Origin: Algoriphagus aquimarinus
GTDB taxonomy: Bacteria; Bacteroidota; Bacteroidia; Cytophagales; Cyclobacteriaceae
Assembly: GCF_007997215.1 (NCBI RefSeq)
Contig: NZ_VORW01000017.1
Span: 1-64,000, forward strand
Direction: 5' to 3'
Length of the DNA: 64,000 nt
The notes below the pieces were generated by a model, which saw only the letters and a list, made by a program, of their open reading frames with translations, was not told where the DNA came from and did not search any database. The position numbers and the translations under genes were made by a program. Positions 26,007 through 35,132 of this stretch are shown piece by piece (the stretch's first letter is position 1; each line of letters begins with the position of its first letter).

Positions 26007-27620
26007 ATGAAGATACTGTACAGATTAATTCCCGTCCTGATTTCTATTCTATGTTGTACCTCATTGGCTTTTGGCCAAATAACTGAGTCTGACTTTGAAA
26101 CGGTAGGTTTTTCAATTCCTAAAACAATCTATTTCGGAGGTGAACGTATATGGATTTCCAGCCATGCTACTCAGCATGACCTTCCCGCAGAATCTAAGAT
26201 TATCTATGCCGAACTGGTAGATCGATACAATGAATCTGTTGCAATCGCGAAAATACCTTTAGAAGGAGGGAAAGGATTTAACTTCCTACAGCTACCTACG
26301 AACCTGCCTTCAGATAATTATTTGTTGCGCGTATTTACCAGAATAAGTCCTTACCAAAATTTGGAAAATGGTATAGTTCAGCAGTTTATCACGGTATTCA
26401 ATAGTAAAGTTCCTCCTACAGTAGTTCCGGAGCGTAAGCAAACTTCTCCAAGTAATGAGTCCGATGAGCTTATTCTTTCCGCAAACATAAACCAACCGGG
26501 CTCTAAATTGAAAATAGAGTTGCCGAAAGGGGTGAAGGTAAAGGAGATACGTATAGCTGCAGAAAATCCATTTCTGAATGATCAGGGAATGATTTCCTCT
26601 GCTAATGCCTATGAATCAATAGACGCACATAGCCTCGTTCCAGAGCTTTTTGGACATATAATAGAAGCCAAAGTGGAGGCTGAAGCAGTCGATACTACAC
26701 GCCTGTATTACCTTTCTTTGCATGGAGAGAAATCTGCCCTTTTTACAGACAGGCCAGACGCTGAAGGCAGAATGTTCTTTGATGCCGGTGGGATGAAAAA
26801 CTGGGATTATTTAATAGCCCAAGCAGATGGCAATGGCAGTTTGCTGGATTTTGGGATTGTTTCACCTGCTCCAATTACCCATTTTAAGAAAAGTTTTGTT
26901 TTCCCTGAATTGGAAATAAGTCCAGCTGATGAATTCCTATTGAAGGAGTTGCTTAAAGGCGGTCAGGTAGAAGGATATTTTGTCCATGAGTATGATGCTA
27001 CTTTATTTCCTGTAGTCACCGGTTTTGTGGAGGATAGGACGTACTTGTTGGATGATTACACCCGATTCGAAACTGTGGAGACGGTGATCAAAGAATATGT
27101 GCCGGAGGTGTCCGTAAAGACTTCTAAGAAGATGAAGGAGTTTAGAACATTGAATGAAATTCGCTCTTACTCATTCGACGCTAACCCACTTATGCTGGTG
27201 GATGCCATGCCGGTGTTTGATTCCAATCAGCTAGCAGCTTTTAATCCGGATGGGTTTGAAAAACTCGAAGTTCTCACCCGAACTTTTTACTTGAATGAAG
27301 AAGAATTTGAGGGGGTAATGAGTTTTGTTTCCTACAAGAATGATTTTGGAGGCTTCCCTATACCATCCAATGGAATATATCTAGATTATCAAGGCATCTT
27401 ACCCAGAATTTCTGCTGCCACTGAATTGTTTGATGCTCCAGGCCAAGAGAGTAATATTATGGATTGGCGTACTGTACTTTATTGGTCAGCTATTCCTGAG
27501 TTAGCTCCAGCTAGTAGTGCGATTGAAATCAGTGTGCCTGAGATTATCGGGAAATTCAAAATCACGGTGGAGACGGAAAATGGGGAAAGTATGGATAGAA
27601 CCTTTGAGGTCAAAAAGTGA
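26007..27620 (+). CDS. Exported macroglobulin-like protein, last gene of the receptor operon
   Basis: This 537-residue protein has a signal peptide (LISILCCTSLAFGQ). Residues of about 30-140 resemble a macroglobulin MG2-type domain: KTIYFGGERIWISSHATQ, IIYAELVDRYNESVAIAKI, and LPSDNYLLRVFTRI, a layout seen in bacterial alpha-2-macroglobulin-like and receptor-linked proteins. No thioester motif was found, and the protein is far shorter than true alpha-2-macroglobulins. The C-terminus ends in a short beta domain (IIGKFKITVETENGES). It starts one base after the DUF4249 stop and ends 12 bp from the convergent MscS gene. A surface or periplasmic role with the receptor is likely; the specific function is unknown. 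Confidence 0.8.
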   Translation: MKILYRLIPVLISILCCTSLAFGQITESDFETVGFSIPKTIYFGGERIWISSHATQHDLPAESKIIYAELVDRYNESVAIAKIPLEGGKGFNFLQLPTNLPSDNYLLRVFTRISPYQNLENGIVQQFITVFNSKVPPTVVPERKQTSPSNESDELILSANINQPGSKLKIELPKGVKVKEIRIAAENPFLNDQGMISSANAYESIDAHSLVPELFGHIIEAKVEAEAVDTTRLYYLSLHGEKSALFTDRPDAEGRMFFDAGGMKNWDYLIAQADGNGSLLDFGIVSPAPITHFKKSFVFPELEISPADEFLLKELLKGGQVEGYFVHEYDATLFPVVTGFVEDRTYLLDDYTRFETVETVIKEYVPEVSVKTSKKMKEFRTLNEIRSYSFDANPLMLVDAMPVFDSNQLAAFNPDGFEKLEVLTRTFYLNEEEFEGVMSFVSYKNDFGGFPIPSNGIYLDYQGILPRISAATELFDAPGQESNIMDWRTVLYWSAIPELAPASSAIEISVPEIIGKFKITVETENGESMDRTFEVKK

Positions 27621-27632
27621 TTTGATTATACC

Positions 27633-29288
27633 TCAATCCTTTTTCTTCTTTAGTTCGCCCTGCAGAAAATCATTCAATTTTGATTCATATCCGCCAGTAT
27701 ATTCAGGAACTAGTGTCTTTTTCTCAGGAAAAGATTCCATATGCAAAGTCTGCGTAGGGAAGGCAAACCGTACACCTAACGTGTTGGCAAGCTTTACAAT
27801 CTGAATCAAGATCTCATGCCTGCATCTCAGTTCTTCTCCCCAGTTAGGGACTTCGAAGAAAATGTAAAACATAACGTCTTGACTGAAAGAAGATAGGTTG
27901 TTAAAATATACGTGAAACCCGTCTTTTCTGGTGTCTGGATGAGCTAATACAATTTCACGCAATCCTTTTACAAACTCATCGATCAGTGCCGGTGGGGTGT
28001 CATAAGTAATCGTCAATGTGGTGTAAAATCTCCGGTATTGACGCAAACCATGATTATCCAGAACTGCATCAGCGATTTTTCCATTTGGCACATACATCAG
28101 GGAGTTTCTGAATGTCCTGATTCTAGTGGATCTGAAACCTACCTCTTCCACGGTCCCGTCAATTTCTCCTGAGGTGATCCAATCGCCAACTTGGAACGGT
28201 TTGTCAATGAAGATCATCACTGACCCGAAGAAGTTCTTGATCGTGTCCTGAGCTGCCAATGCGATGGCAACACCACCAATAGACAGACCAGTCAGGAATG
28301 GAATGATGTCTAGATTGAGACCATCACGGAGGATAAACAACGTGCCCACAATGATCACGAATGCCTTGAGGGTTTTGCGCATCAAAGGCACTAACTGATC
28401 ATCCAGTGTAGATTCAGTCTTAGTAGCTAGTTTAGAGAAATATGCCCCTACTACATCAGCCAATTTGTAGAAAATGATAGTAATCAGGAATGGCTTCAGT
28501 GTTCTCAGCACAATCAAAATCCATGACCAAATCTCTATAGGTAGCTGAAGAACTCGAATGAAAAGTGATAGTAGTACTACGATCAGATAGAAGCTGATCA
28601 CTCGGGCCACTGGCAAAATGTAATCTTCACCCACTTTGCCATAACCATACCTTTTAAATAGGTACAGCATTAATTTGTCCACAACTAATGTGAAAATCCA
28701 ATGCGAGAGGAAGACTAGAAGAACCATGATAAACAAGCCAACTAACTGCCAAAGGTGAAGTCCTAAATATTCCTGATTACCAATTTTTGGCAGGATGTTC
28801 AGGAGTTTAGCTGTGCCATATGGGTAAGTTTCCGAATGAAGCTCGTCTATTTGGCTGACGCTGAAAGCCGAATATTTCCAAGTATTACCAGTCTTTTGTA
28901 GAAAAATCCCAGGGAGCTTTTGTTTATCGAAATAGTAGATGCTCTCTCCAGAAGTGGAAGTGGTATCATTGTAGTTTTGCTCATTTGGGATTTCGCTCGT
29001 GCGCACCAAAATCCCTTTTCCTTCAAATATCTGCTTTAGTTTGATGGCTAAGCTTTGTCCATTTTGATCCTTGACATCCGATAGATCAAGTGCTTTAGCG
29101 GCATTCTCAGGCTTATAATGTCCTTCTTCTAGATTGTAAAAAAATGAAAGTGTCGTGTGATAAGGAGAACTCAAGTTTACTGAATTGCCTACTTTATAGA
29201 TATCCTGATTGTCGGAAATCAACTGAGCAATAGAGTGAGTGCTAACCCATAAAAGCAAGGATAATAGTAGGAGGTACTTTTTCAGCAT
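27633..29288 (-). CDS. MscS-family mechanosensitive ion channel
   Basis: This 551-residue inner-membrane protein has a signal peptide (STHSIAQ) and a periplasmic N-terminal domain of about 150 residues. Several membrane segments follow (LFIMVLLVFLSHWIFTLVV, VISFYLIVVLLSLFI). The MscS pore helix and beta domain read FLTGLSIGGVAIALAAQDTI, KNFFGSVMIFIDKPFQVGDW, and EEVGFRSTRIRTFRNSLMYV. The Gly/Ala-rich pore helix is intact. It acts as a pressure valve or ion conductance regulator. It is larger than the 286-residue E. coli MscS because of the N-terminal part. It is convergent with the receptor operon with only 12 bp between stops and no obvious terminator there. It follows the 901-residue gene by 68 bp. 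Confidence 0.93.
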   Translation of the reverse strand: MLKKYLLLLSLLLWVSTHSIAQLISDNQDIYKVGNSVNLSSPYHTTLSFFYNLEEGHYKPENAAKALDLSDVKDQNGQSLAIKLKQIFEGKGILVRTSEIPNEQNYNDTTSTSGESIYYFDKQKLPGIFLQKTGNTWKYSAFSVSQIDELHSETYPYGTAKLLNILPKIGNQEYLGLHLWQLVGLFIMVLLVFLSHWIFTLVVDKLMLYLFKRYGYGKVGEDYILPVARVISFYLIVVLLSLFIRVLQLPIEIWSWILIVLRTLKPFLITIIFYKLADVVGAYFSKLATKTESTLDDQLVPLMRKTLKAFVIIVGTLFILRDGLNLDIIPFLTGLSIGGVAIALAAQDTIKNFFGSVMIFIDKPFQVGDWITSGEIDGTVEEVGFRSTRIRTFRNSLMYVPNGKIADAVLDNHGLRQYRRFYTTLTITYDTPPALIDEFVKGLREIVLAHPDTRKDGFHVYFNNLSSFSQDVMFYIFFEVPNWGEELRCRHEILIQIVKLANTLGVRFAFPTQTLHMESFPEKKTLVPEYTGGYESKLNDFLQGELKKKKD

Positions 29289-29356
29289 TAGTTGAATTGG
29301 TGATTTTTTGCAAGTTAGCCAATCATCAGCCTAAGCCAAAGAAAATTCGGATATGC

Positions 29357-32062
29357 CTAATCTGCCAGTTGGAATTCTGTAAGCGTAGACCCACTCACTG
29401 TTCTGATCAGATATTGTCCTAAGGAAGATTGATAGGTGATCTGGATAGGTCCAGTGCTTTCCAATGGCATGGTCGTTTGTAAGTTTCCTTTTAGATCATA
29501 CAAGTAGCAGAACTCTTGATTAAGATCAGTAACGGCGAATAATTGCCTTTCTGATCCAAAATCAAAATACTGGTAGATGAGATTTTCATCCGACACGCGC
29601 GTATTGAAAAGTGGCTTTTCGTTTCGATCTAGGACACTTACTTCGTTAAACTGACGGGAAATAAAAACAAAGTCATTTTGCTTCTGATCAGGAACCAATA
29701 GGAACTCACTGTCACGGTCATTTTTGATCAGCTGATTTCTATAGCTGATTTCTCCGTTGAAATTAGAGTGAATGACCTCGCCATTTTTAGTAATCCCTAC
29801 GAGCTGCGTTGAGCGAGACTTTGGATCACTCCATGCGATCAAGCTAGAAGCGAAAGAATCACCTAGTTTAACAGAAGAACCCGATTGACTTTCGCCTCTG
29901 CGATTGAAAAGCTGCAGATTTCCGTTTTCCGTCAAAGCGACCATGTAATCACCTTTGCCAGGCACTCGGTAATGCGCAGGTGCTCCAATTGTTTTGGCGC
30001 CTATTCGATTTGGATCCCAGCCTTCCAATCTGTCACCTGTTTTGTCTAGTAAATATAAATTGCCCTCGGCGGTGCTGATGAAATAACGGTAGTCTTTTGA
30101 ATTGCTATAATCTACCAGATTTAGATGATTGATATTTTCGTTATTTACCCCAAAAGGGTAGCCAGGCAAGGAGCTTCCGAGCCTATCAATTCCATATATC
30201 TTATCAGCTGTTGCCACCAAAACCTGAAGTTTTGAGTTTTTGTAGTAATCAATTTGGAAAGCATCCGACACGACCGGACCAGAAAGAGGGACAGAATACA
30301 CTTCTTGCCCCGCAGAGTTGATCAAATGCAGTACATTATTTTGATCTTGAACGAGCAGGTCTTCGGTGTTGTCTTGATAATTAATAATAGACTTTGGTCC
30401 ATAGATTAGCCGCTGATCAAAGGATATTCGGTTGCTTGGCTGCAATGAGATTGCATCGGTTGTTTCTATGGTTGGTTTGGATTGTCCGTCATAGGGGAAG
30501 TTTAAGGTTGCCTCAGTTCTATCTTGGAGTTGATTGATTTTGAAGGAAACCCAAGGGAAAGACTGGAAAGCTTCGGAGTATTTCTGAAGGAAAGAGCTCC
30601 AGGAAGGATTGGCTTTTTCAGTCCAAGTATCCCAAATATGATCTGTCAAATAGATGCGGCTGAAGCCTGAAGTTGGGCTCAAGTCCTTTTTAGCTTCAGG
30701 TGCTTTGGATGATTTGCCCCAAGTGCTCCCAGAATTAATGTCCGCCAACATCAGCTTCATGGCTTGTTGGGAATTGGTGAAAATCAGCACATCATTTTCT
30801 GAAGTAATAAAGGTTTGTCCAAAGCCCGGGAATTTCCCTTCAAATAAATGTGCAGGAAAATCTTCTTCTGAAAAGTAAAGTATCTCGTGTCCTGAGTAGA
30901 AGTCTGACCCCTCATCACTTTCACTTGCTTGAAATTCTTTGAGTTGCTGTATGGCAAGATCGATATCCCGGGTTCGTGTGAGTAAGGCGAGATTTTGATC
31001 TACACCGCCGGTATTTTCTAAATCAAGCAAATACAACTCTCCAGTGAAGCTATCCAAGAAACCTTTGTCGAGAAGCTTGCGCTGTATATCACCGCTAAAA
31101 GTAGCTCTTGCTGTAAATGCTCGATTGGTGATTTTTTGTGTTTCGTAAATACTCTCTAAATTGATCTGGGTGATAGCTAGCGTCCGGTTGGAGATTACTT
31201 CCTCAAAAGCGGTGAAATTGGCTTGAATCGAAGGTGTGAAATTTATATTCTCTTCATAAAGTACTGGTCCTTTGAAAACCATCTGGTTTTCCTCCAGAAT
31301 TAAGTCTAGCGCAACTACACCAGGCATTATCTCTAAGCTTGAAATTGCCGTGCTTTCTCTTTGTCCACTTATTCCCTTCAGTAGGCTACCCAGTCCTTTG
31401 CCAGAAAGCAGAAGTCTACCTTGTGCATCTGAATTGTATGGGATGGACTTAACAAGTGAGTAAAAACTTTGCTGATCCTCATTGACAAAGAAGCGGATAG
31501 CTTCTTCCACTAGGAAGGAAGAGGAGGAGATGACGGCTAGGTCTCCTAGTAAAGAGATACTCCAAAGTCGGTCGTTGTTTGAATCGTAATATTCTAATAC
31601 GTCTTGATCAGAATATTTTCTGGGTTGAAATCGAGATCCTGAAGGAATGCGTGACTTAATTTCCTCAATGAAATTGGTAGCCGTTGAAGGATTAAGATTT
31701 AGGGTAAAAAGTATTTCGAAAGTCTCAATGCCAGTAGAATGAAGACTGATAGTGGCTTGCTGATTGTTGAGGGATTTGGCTATTTTTCCAGAACCACCAT
31801 TTAGACTGTCTAAAGTGATGAGTTGATCTGATAATCGTTGAAATGCCGGGAAAGTTTTTAAAATCTGCCAGATGGGATCATCGACGATTGAATTCCACTG
31901 TTCTGCGCCTTCATGAGTTTCAAAAACAAAAACTGCATTTTGGCTAATGACCTCTAAGCTATTGACTTGACGTGAAGAAAAGTATGATTTGTAGATCCAG
32001 AATCCACCTCCAACTAGGAGAATGGTGATAAAAAGTATAAGTAGGCTTTTCCAGATCTTCAC
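29357..32062 (-). CDS. Membrane-anchored DUF3352-like protein with C-terminal beta-propeller
   Basis: This 901-residue protein has one N-terminal membrane anchor (SLLILFITILLVGGGFWIY) and a large exported part. The first half resembles DUF3352-type proteins (VFVFETHEGAEQWNSIVDDP, AKSLNNQQATISLHSTG, LWSISLLGDLAVISSSSFLV). From about residue 555 there are WD/PQQ-like repeats (NNVLHLINSAGQEVYSV, GKGDYMVALTENGNLQLFNR, STQLVGITKNGEVIHSNFNG), suggesting a beta-propeller. No catalytic motif is seen. It is an orphan between mdh and the MscS gene on the same strand. Function is unknown; a scaffold or sensor in the periplasm is possible. Confidence 0.8.
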   Translation of the reverse strand: MKIWKSLLILFITILLVGGGFWIYKSYFSSRQVNSLEVISQNAVFVFETHEGAEQWNSIVDDPIWQILKTFPAFQRLSDQLITLDSLNGGSGKIAKSLNNQQATISLHSTGIETFEILFTLNLNPSTATNFIEEIKSRIPSGSRFQPRKYSDQDVLEYYDSNNDRLWSISLLGDLAVISSSSFLVEEAIRFFVNEDQQSFYSLVKSIPYNSDAQGRLLLSGKGLGSLLKGISGQRESTAISSLEIMPGVVALDLILEENQMVFKGPVLYEENINFTPSIQANFTAFEEVISNRTLAITQINLESIYETQKITNRAFTARATFSGDIQRKLLDKGFLDSFTGELYLLDLENTGGVDQNLALLTRTRDIDLAIQQLKEFQASESDEGSDFYSGHEILYFSEEDFPAHLFEGKFPGFGQTFITSENDVLIFTNSQQAMKLMLADINSGSTWGKSSKAPEAKKDLSPTSGFSRIYLTDHIWDTWTEKANPSWSSFLQKYSEAFQSFPWVSFKINQLQDRTEATLNFPYDGQSKPTIETTDAISLQPSNRISFDQRLIYGPKSIINYQDNTEDLLVQDQNNVLHLINSAGQEVYSVPLSGPVVSDAFQIDYYKNSKLQVLVATADKIYGIDRLGSSLPGYPFGVNNENINHLNLVDYSNSKDYRYFISTAEGNLYLLDKTGDRLEGWDPNRIGAKTIGAPAHYRVPGKGDYMVALTENGNLQLFNRRGESQSGSSVKLGDSFASSLIAWSDPKSRSTQLVGITKNGEVIHSNFNGEISYRNQLIKNDRDSEFLLVPDQKQNDFVFISRQFNEVSVLDRNEKPLFNTRVSDENLIYQYFDFGSERQLFAVTDLNQEFCYLYDLKGNLQTTMPLESTGPIQITYQSSLGQYLIRTVSGSTLTEFQLAD

Positions 32063-32092
32063 AGGCTCAAGGATGATTCAGACGGCATATTA

Positions 32093-32144
32093 CAAAAATC
32101 AGACCTAAGAAACCCTCGCTAAAGAAAGAGAATCTCAGGTCTGA
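32093..32144 (-). terminator. Terminator after mdh
   Basis: Reading the minus strand, TCAGACCTGAGA-type arms (32133-32144 and 32099-32110, one mismatch) enclose a 22-nt loop and are followed by GATTTTTG. It lies 18 bp after the mdh stop. Confidence 0.75.
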
Positions 32145-32162
32145 TATATAAATGTACTAGGA

Positions 32163-33098
32163 TTACTTACCTAGTTTGTTCAAAACTTCCATCACTTCTT
32201 TCACGTGACCTCTAGAAGTCTCAAGAAGTGCTTTTTCTTCAGCATTTAGATCTAGTTCCAATACTTTCTCAACACCGTTTTTGCCAAGAATAACTGGTAC
32301 ACCTAGGTAGCAATCGTCGATACCGTATTCACCTTCTAGTTTGATACAAACTGGGAATACTCTTCTTTGATTTTTCAAGATCGCTTCTACCATTTGCGCA
32401 GCAGCAGCTCCTGGAGCATACCAAGCAGAAGTACCCATTAGCTTCACTAGCTCACCGCCACCGAATTTCGTTCTCTCGATGATCGCGTCAAGCTTGTCTT
32501 TAGCTACCAATTCAGTCACTGGGATACCAGCTACTGTAGTGTAACGAGGAAGTGGAACCATCGTGTCACCATGACCTCCCATTAGGATCGCCTGGATTTC
32601 CTTTGGAGATACGTTCAACTCTTCAGCAAGGAAAGCTCTGTAACGAGCTGTATCCAAGATACCAGCCATACCGATTACTTTATTTCTGGAGATACCTGCA
32701 GTGATATGAGCTTGATAAGTCATTACATCAAGTGGGTTAGAAACCACGATGATAATTGCATTTGGAGAATGCTTGATTACATTTTCAGTCACAGACTTCA
32801 CGATACCTGCATTGGTTTCGATCAAGTCGTCACGAGTCATGCCTGGCTTACGAGGAAGGCCAGAAGTGATTACTACCACATCTGAATTAGCAGTTTTGCT
32901 ATAATCATTAGTGCTTCCAGTGGTGCGGCTATCGTATTGGTTGATAGGTGCCTTTTGGAAGATGTCAAGTGCTTTACCTTCAGCTACGCCTTCTTTGATG
33001 TCAATTAGTACAATTTCCTCAGCGATTTCGCGATAAGCTAATACATCGGCACAAGTTGCGCCTACGTTACCAGCTCCTACTACGGTTACTTTGCTCAT
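32163..33098 (-). CDS. mdh: Malate dehydrogenase
   Basis: This 311-residue NAD-dependent enzyme converts malate and oxaloacetate in the citric acid cycle. The Rossmann motif is VVGAGNVGATCAD (residues 6-18). Asp33 after the second strand (IVLIDI) favours NAD over NADP. The substrate arginines are Arg83 and Arg89 (GLPRKPGMTRDDL) and Arg152. The catalytic His176 is in MGGHGDTMVP. The Arg pattern in the mobile loop marks it as malate rather than lactate dehydrogenase. Length is normal for the LDH-like MDH group. It is a single-gene unit ended by a good terminator. Confidence 0.97.
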   Translation of the reverse strand: MSKVTVVGAGNVGATCADVLAYREIAEEIVLIDIKEGVAEGKALDIFQKAPINQYDSRTTGSTNDYSKTANSDVVVITSGLPRKPGMTRDDLIETNAGIVKSVTENVIKHSPNAIIIVVSNPLDVMTYQAHITAGISRNKVIGMAGILDTARYRAFLAEELNVSPKEIQAILMGGHGDTMVPLPRYTTVAGIPVTELVAKDKLDAIIERTKFGGGELVKLMGTSAWYAPGAAAAQMVEAILKNQRRVFPVCIKLEGEYGIDDCYLGVPVILGKNGVEKVLELDLNAEEKALLETSRGHVKEVMEVLNKLGK

Positions 33099-33245
33099 TA
33101 GATTTATAAATTTTTATATGAATATGTTGCGTTAAAAAGCGGCGCTAAGTTATTAAACAATGCCTAGGATTCGAAATTGAGCCCGGAATACTTTGGAAGT
33201 AATTACTGTTTTTTAACAAAAGTGAGATTAGGTGTTTGAATGTTA

Positions 33246-33761
33246 TTATTCAAACATTTGGCGGAGACTAAAGAACCCAAACGATTCTCTATATGAACGG
33301 AAAAGACGCTGATTATTCAGGTTATAGTATTCTGCTAGGGAAGTCATCATTTTTGCTTTGATCTTTGGGTTGCTGTCAAAAACCTCCTGAATGGCAAAGT
33401 GAGGGATTACGATTAATTCCGCCTCGTCCGAGACAATTAGCGCAGTGTATGTTCTCTTGGTATTTTCGAGCAGAGAGTTTTCTCCAAAAGCTTCACCTCT
33501 CTTGACGTCTAGTATTGTCTCGAAATTGTCTTTGATGTCTATAGTAAGGGAAATATTTCCACTTTGAACTAGATAAAGAGCTTGGCTAGGATCCTTACTA
33601 AAGAAAACAACTTCGTCTTTCACATATTTTCTATGATGCATCGCCGGAATGAATCGAATCATTTCTTTGTTTTTCAAGCGCTCAAAGAATTTGATTTGCC
33701 CAAGAAACTCGAACATTTTTTCTTCTGACTCAGTGTATGTTTTAGAAAATGGATTACGCAT
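33246..33761 (-). CDS. Cyclic-nucleotide-binding domain protein without DNA-binding domain
   Basis: This 171-residue protein consists of one cNMP-binding beta-roll (Crp/Fnr-type): VKDEVVFFSKDPSQALYLVQ, SGNISLTIDI, and the phosphate-binding-cassette region RGEAFGENSLLENTKRTYTA. A short helical tail follows (NNQRLFRSYRESFGFFSLRQ). The cassette keeps Gly-Glu but the usual Arg-Ser/Thr-Ala reads KRTYTA, so nucleotide binding is possible. No helix-turn-helix follows, so it is not a classic Crp regulator. It starts 3 bp after the tilS stop on the same strand and is surely co-transcribed with it. It may be a regulatory adaptor; the partner is unknown. Confidence 0.85.
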   Translation of the reverse strand: MRNPFSKTYTESEEKMFEFLGQIKFFERLKNKEMIRFIPAMHHRKYVKDEVVFFSKDPSQALYLVQSGNISLTIDIKDNFETILDVKRGEAFGENSLLENTKRTYTALIVSDEAELIVIPHFAIQEVFDSNPKIKAKMMTSLAEYYNLNNQRLFRSYRESFGFFSLRQMFE

Positions 33762-33764
33762 TTC

Positions 33765-35084
33765 TTATCGTTTTTTTAGATAAAGTAATTTTCGGGTTGC
33801 TGCTGTTGATTTCGCCCAATCAGCAATTCTAAAACCAATTACCCAGGCTATTTCTCCTTCTGAAAGTAATACTTTCACGGCATGTTTTTTCACTACTGGT
33901 ATTTTCAAATCTATTAAAAAGTCGGAGATTTTCTTGGTGTTTTTCATACCAAGGGGGATAAATCGATCACCTTCTTGCCAAGTTCGAATTTCTAAAGGGA
34001 AATTAAGTCGCTCCAGATCAAGCATGGCATTTAGTCTAGTTTTATCCAGATCTTCTTTTCCATCGAGTTTTAGGATTTCATACCTGCCTTCAGGCAATGT
34101 AAAGTCAATGTCGTTTTCAGAAATTAAGATAGAATTAAAGTCTACAGGAGCTGGGGCCAAAATAAGTTGACCACGGTCAAGATTGAGTAGATGACTTGAG
34201 CTTTCGAATAATTTCCCCGAATCGCCAGATTGGCATGTTTCCAATATATCCTGCGCCTGATCGGAATTGAAGCCGTAGGGGCGCAGCCAAAAGTAGAGTA
34301 GAGAAGCTGCGCCAGTGGTTCTCATAATATCAGCTAATTGAACAAAATGAAGTCCATCAATTTCTTTGACCTTTTCCATTTTCCAATTGTCAAAAAGCGC
34401 TGTAAAAGCCTTTCCGGTGTCTTTTAGCCTAGCGAAACTGTTGAGCAAATTTGACTTCGCATCGTCAGCCGTAGCGTAAAGTGCCGGTAAACTAATATGA
34501 CGGAGCTTATTGCGTTTGTAATCGGTCTTTTCGTTAGAACTATCTTCCCTCCATTCGATCTGATTACCAAGCACATAAGCTAGAATATCTTGTCGCCCAA
34601 AAGGTAAAAGAGGACGGATCAACCAGCCTCTACGCTCGGCCATTCCATAAATACCTTCAATGCCGGTGCCTCGAAGCAGATTCAGAAAAATAGTCTCAAT
34701 CTGATCGTCTTCATGATGTGCCAGGATGATTCCATCCAATTTTCGCTCTGCTCTTAGTTTTTCAAACCATTCATAACGAATCTCTCGGGCTGCCATTTGC
34801 GTAGAGATATTTCTGTCAGAAGCGAAAGTGTATGTGTCAGCATGATAGACATGGAATGTTTTACCATAGGATTGCGACCATTTTCTTAGAAATTCTTCGT
34901 CCTCATCGCTGTCTTTACCGCGTAATTGAAAATTAACATGAGCTATCTCAAAAGGAATTTCCGCTTTGGTAAGAAGATTGCCTAGGCACATACTGTCTAT
35001 ACCGCCGCTGCTTGCCAATAGGTAGGTTTTGGAGGGATCTAAAATTGTTTTGTTCCGGATATGCCGGATAAAAGCTTCAACCAT
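33765..35084 (-). CDS. tilS: tRNA(Ile)-lysidine synthase
   Basis: This 439-residue enzyme attaches lysine to C34 of the CAU-anticodon isoleucine tRNA, which lets it read AUA codons. The ATP-pyrophosphatase PP-loop SSGGIDS is at residues 25-31, with IAHVNFQLRGKDSDEDE, ILAHHEDDQIETIFLNLLRG and the substrate-binding segment RRGWLIRPLLPFGRQDI behind it. The C-terminal TilS domain is present (EGDRFIPLGMKNTKKISDFL). Length matches the full-length family. It diverges from the OstA-like gene with a 48-bp spacer that must hold both promoters. On the minus strand TATTTTTG lies right before the start, so the tilS message may have almost no leader. Confidence 0.96.
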   Translation of the reverse strand: MVEAFIRHIRNKTILDPSKTYLLASSGGIDSMCLGNLLTKAEIPFEIAHVNFQLRGKDSDEDEEFLRKWSQSYGKTFHVYHADTYTFASDRNISTQMAAREIRYEWFEKLRAERKLDGIILAHHEDDQIETIFLNLLRGTGIEGIYGMAERRGWLIRPLLPFGRQDILAYVLGNQIEWREDSSNEKTDYKRNKLRHISLPALYATADDAKSNLLNSFARLKDTGKAFTALFDNWKMEKVKEIDGLHFVQLADIMRTTGAASLLYFWLRPYGFNSDQAQDILETCQSGDSGKLFESSSHLLNLDRGQLILAPAPVDFNSILISENDIDFTLPEGRYEILKLDGKEDLDKTRLNAMLDLERLNFPLEIRTWQEGDRFIPLGMKNTKKISDFLIDLKIPVVKKHAVKVLLSEGEIAWVIGFRIADWAKSTAATRKLLYLKKR

Positions 35085-35115
35085 TGACCAAAAATATCAT
35101 TTTCTACTAATTTTG
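35083..35115 (+). promoter_or_regulatory. Candidate Bacteroidetes promoter for the OstA-like gene
   Basis: TAATTTTG (35108-35115) fits the TAnnTTTG -7 element, with ATTG 21 bp upstream (35083-35086) as a weak -33 element. The predicted start of transcription lies about 10-15 nt before the ATG at 35133, so the leader would be very short. Confidence 0.4.
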
Positions 35116-35132
35116 TCCACATTCGTGCAGCT

